Assembly (NCBI GenBank): GCA_965659415.1
Contig: CBFHVA010000004.1
Span: forward strand, 1 to 64,000
DNA length: 64,000 nucleotides
Direction of reading: 5' to 3'
DNA from: Phaeocystidibacter sp965659415
Lineage (GTDB): Bacteria; Bacteroidota; Bacteroidia; Flavobacteriales; Schleiferiaceae
The notes under the pieces are model-generated. The model was not told the origin of the DNA and searched no databases. It worked only from the letters and a program-made list of their open reading frames with translations. The translations under genes were made by a program, and so were the position numbers. Positions 60,106 through 64,000 of this stretch are shown here, in pieces (position 1 is the first letter of the stretch; every line of letters begins with the position of its first letter).

Positions 60106-60985
60106 CTAATCGGCGTGTTCAATCACAATGGGATCGGGCTTCGGAAAATAATTCAGTACAACGACGTGCAGCGTTAGTGTAAAACAGCCTGTATTGTCTT
60201 GTACAGAAGTGAATTCAAAGTCGGCGGCGGTACTGGGCAGGATAAAGCTGTACGAGGACGAAGAGGTGGTGAGCGTTTGCTCTGCAATTCCGTTATAGGT
60301 GTATTCCACCGTCCAAGGACCGCTACATTAAGGGTCAGATCTACAGTATAAATTTCCCCTTCACAAACTGTGTCAGCCTCAGCAGCTAGAGTCGGAACAT
60401 CCTGCACATTGATGGAGCGCACAGTCAAATGGCCCGTGGTGGATTTAACGGCTCTCAATTCATAATCACGGGGTGTTGAGACGAAATCAACGGATCTTGT
60501 ACTGTCGTTCGACACCAACCCCGTATTGATTGTTCCCCCAGAAGTGCCTTCGAAGGCCCAACTATAGGATTCGTTGGATATCGATTCTATTGCAGTGAAT
60601 TGTTCTCCCATTGCGCTGCCACAAACGGTGTCCTGAGTCTCCATTCGGCACGGGCAACTTCCATTCACCTCGTTTTCCTGATCGGATGAAAAGACGGCAT
60701 CAATGGAAATGTCATCGATGAAAGCATCTACGTTAGCGTTCGTACCAGTCCACGTAAAAACAACCTGCCCATAACCCGAATATGAAATTCCTACACTTTC
60801 CGAGTTCGTATTCGTAGGATTGCCATTGGCGTTCGAATTACCGGATCGGTGATCGTGATTGATTATAGTTTGGACTACATTTCTTCGAATGTCCTGAATT
60901 TCCACGGTTAGGTTAACGTAGGTTCCTGTAGCCTGACGAAGCTTGTGTTCAAACTCTACTGAACCCGTACCGTCAACGCCAGCGG
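60106..60985 (-). pseudogene. Fragment of a secreted PKD/adhesin protein, frameshifted and fused to a receiver fragment
   Basis: The minus-strand frame below about 60985 reads GTGSVEFEHKLRQATGTYVN, FTWTGTNANVDAFIDDISID and then cysteine-containing Ig/PKD segments (SYSWAFEGTSGGTINTGL, ADTVCEGEIYTVDLTLN), typical of a Bacteroidota exported protein. At about 60327 the frame shifts by one base: DLTLN is continued in another frame by SGPWTVEYTYNGIAEQTLTT and ends at HAD before 60106. There is no signal peptide and no start; the N-terminal side is joined in frame to a response-regulator receiver domain. This is a dead internal/C-terminal fragment of a formerly longer gene. Confidence 0.7.
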
Positions 60986-61319
60986 ACACATAGGGCTTGT
61001 ATAGAATGTCAAAACAACCCATTCCAATGCCACAAGGTGAATAAGTGGAGTAATGGCGATTAGCCAATCCAATTAAAGGTGCATGTTGAAGACGGGTTTG
61101 ATTGAAAAAGCCCATAGCCACCTCCTTCGATTTGAACTCAGGAAGTTCTGTGTCTACAAAAACTAAATCGAATTGATGCTGATCGTATAACTCCAATTCG
61201 GAATTGATGCTATCGACTGATTCATCCTACAAGCCTTTTATCTTCAACATCTTGGTTAAGATGAATTTAGATAAATCTTGAGATTCGATAACTAGAACTT
61301 TGGACTTGGCCCTGTTCAT
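60986..61319 (-). pseudogene. Broken receiver-domain (response regulator) gene
   Basis: From an ATG at 61319 the frame reads MNRAKSKVLVIESQDLSKFI then LTKMLKIKGL, a TAG at codon 31, and resumes in the same frame. The residues after the stop follow the receiver fold: YDQHQFDLVFVDTELPEF contains the phospho-acceptor Asp, APLIGLA is strand 4, and DILYKPY carries the conserved Lys-Pro. The domain then runs in frame into adhesin-like sequence near 60985, which cannot be a functional junction for a cytoplasmic regulator. It starts 15 bases after the stop of another TAG-broken gene. The acidic pair of strand 1 is Glu-Ser, so it may already have been degenerate. Confidence 0.65.
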
Positions 61320-61334
61320 TTTTTGGAAGCCTGA

Positions 61335-61655
61335 TTAGTTGAAAGAACCAGAGGAATGGAATCCTATCCCTTTAAACTCATCTAAGCGTGTTCCACTTTC
61401 GCTTTGTCTGTTGGTGTAGGCTTCATAGTTTGTTTCTAGGTGCCAAAGTCGACCTGCCAAGTACACTTGGGCTTGCAAGCCAAGGCCAAAGGAGTGGAAA
61501 TCATCGTAAATTGGGGTATAGCCTCCTCCCCAACTGTCATTCCCCGCTTCCAGGCGGATGAACGACTATTCAGGAATAGCTTGGGACCGGGCTTCATTCC
61601 AAATTAGAGTATGGAAGACGATCCCAATGAGCAACTTGTGAGACTTGCGCATCAT
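61335..61655 (-). pseudogene. Broken outer-membrane-type secreted protein gene
   Basis: The minus-strand frame from an ATG at 61655 encodes a signal peptide (MRKSHKLLIGIVFHTLIWNE then ARSQ). A TAG at codon 30 (61566-61568) follows, then the frame continues open for 76 codons to TAA at 61335. The continued part (FIRLEAGNDSWGGGYTPIYD, FHSFGLGLQAQVYLAGRLWH) alternates hydrophobic and polar residues like outer-membrane beta-strands, with a distant look of LpxR-type proteins. It is too short for a complete barrel, so it is both nonsense-mutated and 3'-truncated. The family call is tentative. Confidence 0.6.
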
Positions 61656-61909
61656 GAGGTTAGTAGGTGGTTGAGGCTAAGTTACAACCAAATTGTTTGA
61701 GACCTTTATTATCTTCAGCAGATAACTCATAGGCGAACCAACCTACATCTAACCGACTGCATGAACAGTAGAAGATCTTCAATACTGCTCTCCTCTGCGA
61801 CGGGTGGCATTGTACCCAAGATTAACAACCACGCAACTCCGCTTCGCTATGTTGCTGTTTTTATTTAAGCAATCATTCGCTCAAGCAAGCTTGGACTCAT
61901 ATTGTCTAA
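61656..61909 (-). other. Further coding debris without an intact gene
   Basis: Minus-strand frames here show short protein-like pieces: VVVNLGYNATRRRGEQY ending in TGA at 61779, and RLDVGWFAYELSAEDNKGLK ending in TAA at 61660. Neither has a start or useful length. They are best read as remnants continuing the decayed region between the chimeric pseudogene and tRNA-Gln. Nothing else is recognisable in the stretch. Confidence 0.35.
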
Positions 61910-61945
61910 ATAAAAACGACCGGCACACAAAGTGTGTCGGTCGTT
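61910..61945 (-). terminator. Rho-independent terminator of tRNA-Gln
   Basis: An almost perfect 14-bp stem (CGACCGACACAC and GTGTGCCGGTCG on minus, one A-C mismatch) with loop TTT is followed by TTTTTATTT. It lies about 10 bases after the tRNA 3' end. Confidence 0.88.
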
Positions 61946-61955
61946 GTAAATCTTG

Positions 61956-62027
61956 TTGCCCGACTAGGACTCGAACCTAGACTGACGGAACCAAAATCCG
62001 CTGTCCTGCCAATTAGACGATCGGGCA
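61956..62027 (-). tRNA. tRNA-Gln (anticodon UUG)
   Basis: The minus strand folds into a complete cloverleaf. The acceptor arm is TGCCCGA/TCGGGCA with discriminator A. The D-arm sits in the TCGTCTAATTGGCAGGACA region, and the anticodon arm GCGGA/TCCGT has the loop TTTTGGT (anticodon TTG, reading CAA). The T-arm is CTAGG/CCTAG around TTCGAGT. CCA is not encoded. The TAnnTTTG box upstream and the terminator downstream make it a single-gene unit. Confidence 0.95.
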
Positions 62028-62043
62028 TCCTCGATTGGGAGGG

Positions 62044-62051
62044 CAAATATA
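62044..62051 (-). promoter_or_regulatory. Putative -7 promoter element of tRNA-Gln
   Basis: TATATTTG followed by CC matches TAnnTTTG exactly and lies 16 bases before the tRNA 5' end. A TTG lies 16 bases further upstream (62068-62070), slightly closer than the usual 19. Confidence 0.5.
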
Positions 62052-62093
62052 TAAAAAGACTAGTTTTCAAAACATAATCGGCTTTGTGTTTTT

Positions 62094-63077
62094 TTAGTGA
62101 TGCATTTTGGCAACAAACGCACGGGCAGTGGCCCACATGAATATGGGGGATATGAGTAATGCCGTTAAGGCCAATTTCCATGAAATGAATAGGTGCAAAA
62201 GGGTGACTATGAAGAGTATCCAAACGGGAATGCCCAGGCCGTAAATCCCAACTTCCAAAGTTGATTTAAAATCGTGGCGCGAATGATTGCGCACCTTGAT
62301 TCTAGCGGCGGTCCAAACCGGGAAGAGAATCACCTTGGCTAATGGGAGTAACAAGGTTCCCAATCCGTTCCAGATTCTGTCGCGTACATTCCTACGCTGT
62401 GAAACGGAAGCTTCCCAAGTGGCTATTTGTGCATCAGAGGCTACCATTTCGGTGAGCACCTTTTGAGCTTCATCCGTCAAGGCTTTCACGCGCCGAGCTG
62501 GAGTGTCTTCAGCAATGTCAATTTGTATAGGTTCTCCAAATCGCACGCGAACGTCCGGTCCCCAATCCTGCCAATTGCTGTACTCCATTACCACGGGAAT
62601 CACAAGTACCTCCTTACCCTGTTGTTGGCACATTTCTGCTAGACGGGCCCAGCTTTTTTTAAGAGGACGAATGGATCGCTCTGGCTTTGAACTACCTTCA
62701 CCCATCACGGTACATGCACCGCCTTTGTTCAACTCCTCTAGCAGTCCATTCATAGTGTCCGGTAAATCTTCACGTATTGCATCACGACCATGATCCGCGC
62801 GATGTATAGGTAGGATGCGCATAAAACGCAGTACCTTGTTCACCCAAGATTTCTTGAATAAATCAGCACGAGCAACAAAGAGGGGTGGAATGGGACTTGC
62901 GAATAGTATCGACAAGGCATCCGGCAAGTTGTTCTGGTGATTCGTTACAAATATGATGGGACCCTTTCGAGGTACATTGTTTGTGCCGTGCACCTCAAAA
63001 GTGCGAACGTAACATTTTGTGTACATCCATTTCACGTACACAAAGAGCAGGCGATATCCCCAGTTAAGCCCTTGCAC
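62094..63077 (-). CDS. 1-acyl-glycerol-3-phosphate acyltransferase (PlsC) family protein
   Basis: This 327-residue membrane enzyme transfers acyl groups to a glycerophosphate or related acceptor. Motif I is TNHQNNLPDAL (His and Asp five residues apart, as in a known subgroup), motif III region is VMGEGSSKPE (Glu-Gly-Ser in place of EGTRS), and IPVVMEY is motif IV. A hydrophobic N-terminus anchors the protein. A C-terminal extension of about 90 residues with two or three helices is present in many Bacteroidota homologues and absent from E. coli PlsC. The acceptor could be lysophosphatidate or an ornithine/glycine lipid precursor. It overlaps the upstream BASS gene by 14 bases. Confidence 0.88.
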   Translation of the reverse strand: MQGLNWGYRLLFVYVKWMYTKCYVRTFEVHGTNNVPRKGPIIFVTNHQNNLPDALSILFASPIPPLFVARADLFKKSWVNKVLRFMRILPIHRADHGRDAIREDLPDTMNGLLEELNKGGACTVMGEGSSKPERSIRPLKKSWARLAEMCQQQGKEVLVIPVVMEYSNWQDWGPDVRVRFGEPIQIDIAEDTPARRVKALTDEAQKVLTEMVASDAQIATWEASVSQRRNVRDRIWNGLGTLLLPLAKVILFPVWTAARIKVRNHSRHDFKSTLEVGIYGLGIPVWILFIVTLLHLFISWKLALTALLISPIFMWATARAFVAKMHH

Positions 63078-64000
63078 TCGCTCCTCCTTTCTTCAGCCTC
63101 CAGAAAGAGGATAAACTCAAACCAACCACTATGTGCCAAATCCCCCACCAAGCGGTAATGGCCGCCATGCCTCCAATAGGAAGTTCACTCGGAAAAATGG
63201 CAGGATTCAACAAGAGCACTAGGCCCAGACCGCTGTTTTGAATGCCGATTTCCAACGCGACACTTCGACGTTCACGTTGGGCAAGTCCAAATCCTCGCGC
63301 CCACAGGTATCCACCAAGAATTAAGCATGCATTGTGGATGAGGACAACCGTAAATATTACACCAATGTAGGTGATGAATGAATCTACATTCTTACTGAAG
63401 GCCACAATGATTATGGTTACAAAGGCTATGACACTTGCATAACGCATGGGCTTTTGCAAACGTTGCGTGAGTTGGGGTCTGAATTTGCGAAGTGTCATAC
63501 CAACAACAAGTGGCAAGCCGAGCAATAGAAAAATACTTATGGCTACTTCACCAGGGTCTATGGTCAATTCGCGTAACAAGGCATTCTCTGAATTGCTGCT
63601 TATGAACTTTGAGTACACAGTTCCCCAGAGCATGAAATTGAGCGGTGTAAAAAGCAGGGCTCCTAAAGTGCTAAAGGCTGTTAAGCTCACACTTAATGCT
63701 GTATTTCCGCGGGCATGGTGCACCATGAAATTGGAAATATTCCCACCAGGACAACTCGCCACGAGTATCATTCCCATCGCCATGCCAGGGCTGAGATAGT
63801 TGTTCATCATCCAAATGAGAACTACCGTAAGTGCAGGAAGTAAGAGCCATTGCCCTAGCAAACCTACCCACATCATTTTGGGACATTTAAGGATGAGCTT
63901 GAAATCGGAAACATCGATTCCAATGGCCACCCCAAACATGATGAATCCCAATATCAGATTGAGAAGCATCAAGTTGCCCGAGCTTAAATTGAGTTCGAGA
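63064..64000 (-). CDS. Bile acid:sodium symporter (BASS) family transporter, cut by window edge
   Basis: The minus-strand frame is open through base 64000, so the first residues lie outside. The visible ~310 residues contain about nine or ten helices with LNLILGFIMFGVAIGIDVSD, VASCPGGNISNFMVHHARGN (the Pro-Gly-Gly crossover region of helix 4) and VALEIGIQNSGLGLVLLL (helix 9 with Glu and Gln of the sodium site). These match the BASS fold, in which an organic anion enters with two Na+. Substrates in bacteria range from pantoate to bile acids; none can be assigned. Its stop lies inside the acyltransferase gene, indicating co-translation. Confidence 0.9.
   Translation of the reverse strand, partial: LELNLSSGNLMLLNLILGFIMFGVAIGIDVSDFKLILKCPKMMWVGLLGQWLLLPALTVVLIWMMNNYLSPGMAMGMILVASCPGGNISNFMVHHARGNTALSVSLTAFSTLGALLFTPLNFMLWGTVYSKFISSNSENALLRELTIDPGEVAISIFLLLGLPLVVGMTLRKFRPQLTQRLQKPMRYASVIAFVTIIIVAFSKNVDSFITYIGVIFTVVLIHNACLILGGYLWARGFGLAQRERRSVALEIGIQNSGLGLVLLLNPAIFPSELPIGGMAAITAWWGIWHIVVGLSLSSFWRLKKGGASARA

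Noticed and set aside
61956..62027. Attachment-site duplication of the tRNA-Gln 3' end
   Set aside because: I looked for a second copy of the T-arm/acceptor sequence in the neighbouring decayed region and found none, so no att site is annotated.
61906..62223. Open frame spanning the tRNA-Gln gene on the minus strand
   Set aside because: It covers the tRNA, its terminator and its promoter, all well supported; the translation has no protein features.

Overview
The window is a chromosomal segment of a member of the Bacteroidota, most likely order Flavobacteriales. Four lines of evidence support this. Several large secreted proteins end in type IX secretion (T9SS, Por) sorting domains. Upstream regions carry the Bacteroidota -7 element TAnnTTTG. 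SecA, the PurF-like protein, DUF2795 and DUF2723 are all of the Bacteroidota type. The order purD, small membrane protein, polytopic membrane protein is also familiar from flavobacteria. No phage, transposase, CRISPR array or rRNA operon is visible. One tRNA gene (Gln, UUG) is present.

Layout. 1-4.3 kb: end of tadA, a small membrane protein, aspS translationally coupled to a ClC chloride channel/transporter with CBS domains. 4.4-9 kb: a 1516-residue T9SS-exported beta-propeller/PKD protein ending in a strong terminator. 9-16.9 kb: a membrane protein and purQ, a lipoprotein, an agmatinase-family ureohydrolase, a lamin-tail secreted protein, asd and lipoprotein MsrA. 17-21.9 kb: an aldo/keto reductase plus two consecutive kynurenine-route enzymes (3-hydroxyanthranilate dioxygenase and ACMS decarboxylase) around a TPR operon. 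22-25 kb: a secreted 5'-nucleotidase-like enzyme. 25-31 kb: PurF-like amidotransferase, two tandem GT-C membrane enzymes, cobalamin adenosyltransferase and DUF2795. 31.6-35 kb: secA. 35-49.4 kb: mostly minus-strand housekeeping and membrane genes (SlyD-like PPIase, DUF2723, sodium:solute symporter, thioredoxin-like protein, alpha/beta hydrolase), with purD and a membrane protein on plus, then an acyl-CoA thioesterase and an HU-SPOR fusion. 49.4-57 kb: fructosamine-kinase-like protein, PdeM, the rimP-nusA-infB operon and a class III sirtuin. 57-60 kb: a secreted protein and a CCC1/VIT1-like transporter. 60.1-61.9 kb: a gene graveyard holding a chimeric receiver/adhesin pseudogene and a broken outer-membrane-type gene. 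It lies next to tRNA-Gln. 62-64 kb: a PlsC-type acyltransferase and a BASS transporter cut by the window edge.

Functionally the window is mostly housekeeping. Three purine biosynthesis genes (purQ, a long PurF-like gene, purD) are scattered, not clustered. The translation/transcription operon rimP-nusA-infB has a perfect terminator-like hairpin in its leader.

The least explained signal is a family of intergenic segments (10.5, 16.9, 21.85, 25.05 and 31.2 kb) built of degenerate tandem octamers. Different 8-bp words (AGGTTNTC, AACGGATC, GTCCATTA, AACCCCTT) follow each other in a recurring order. I do not recognise this family. All functional assignments rest on motif recognition by eye; no database search was run.
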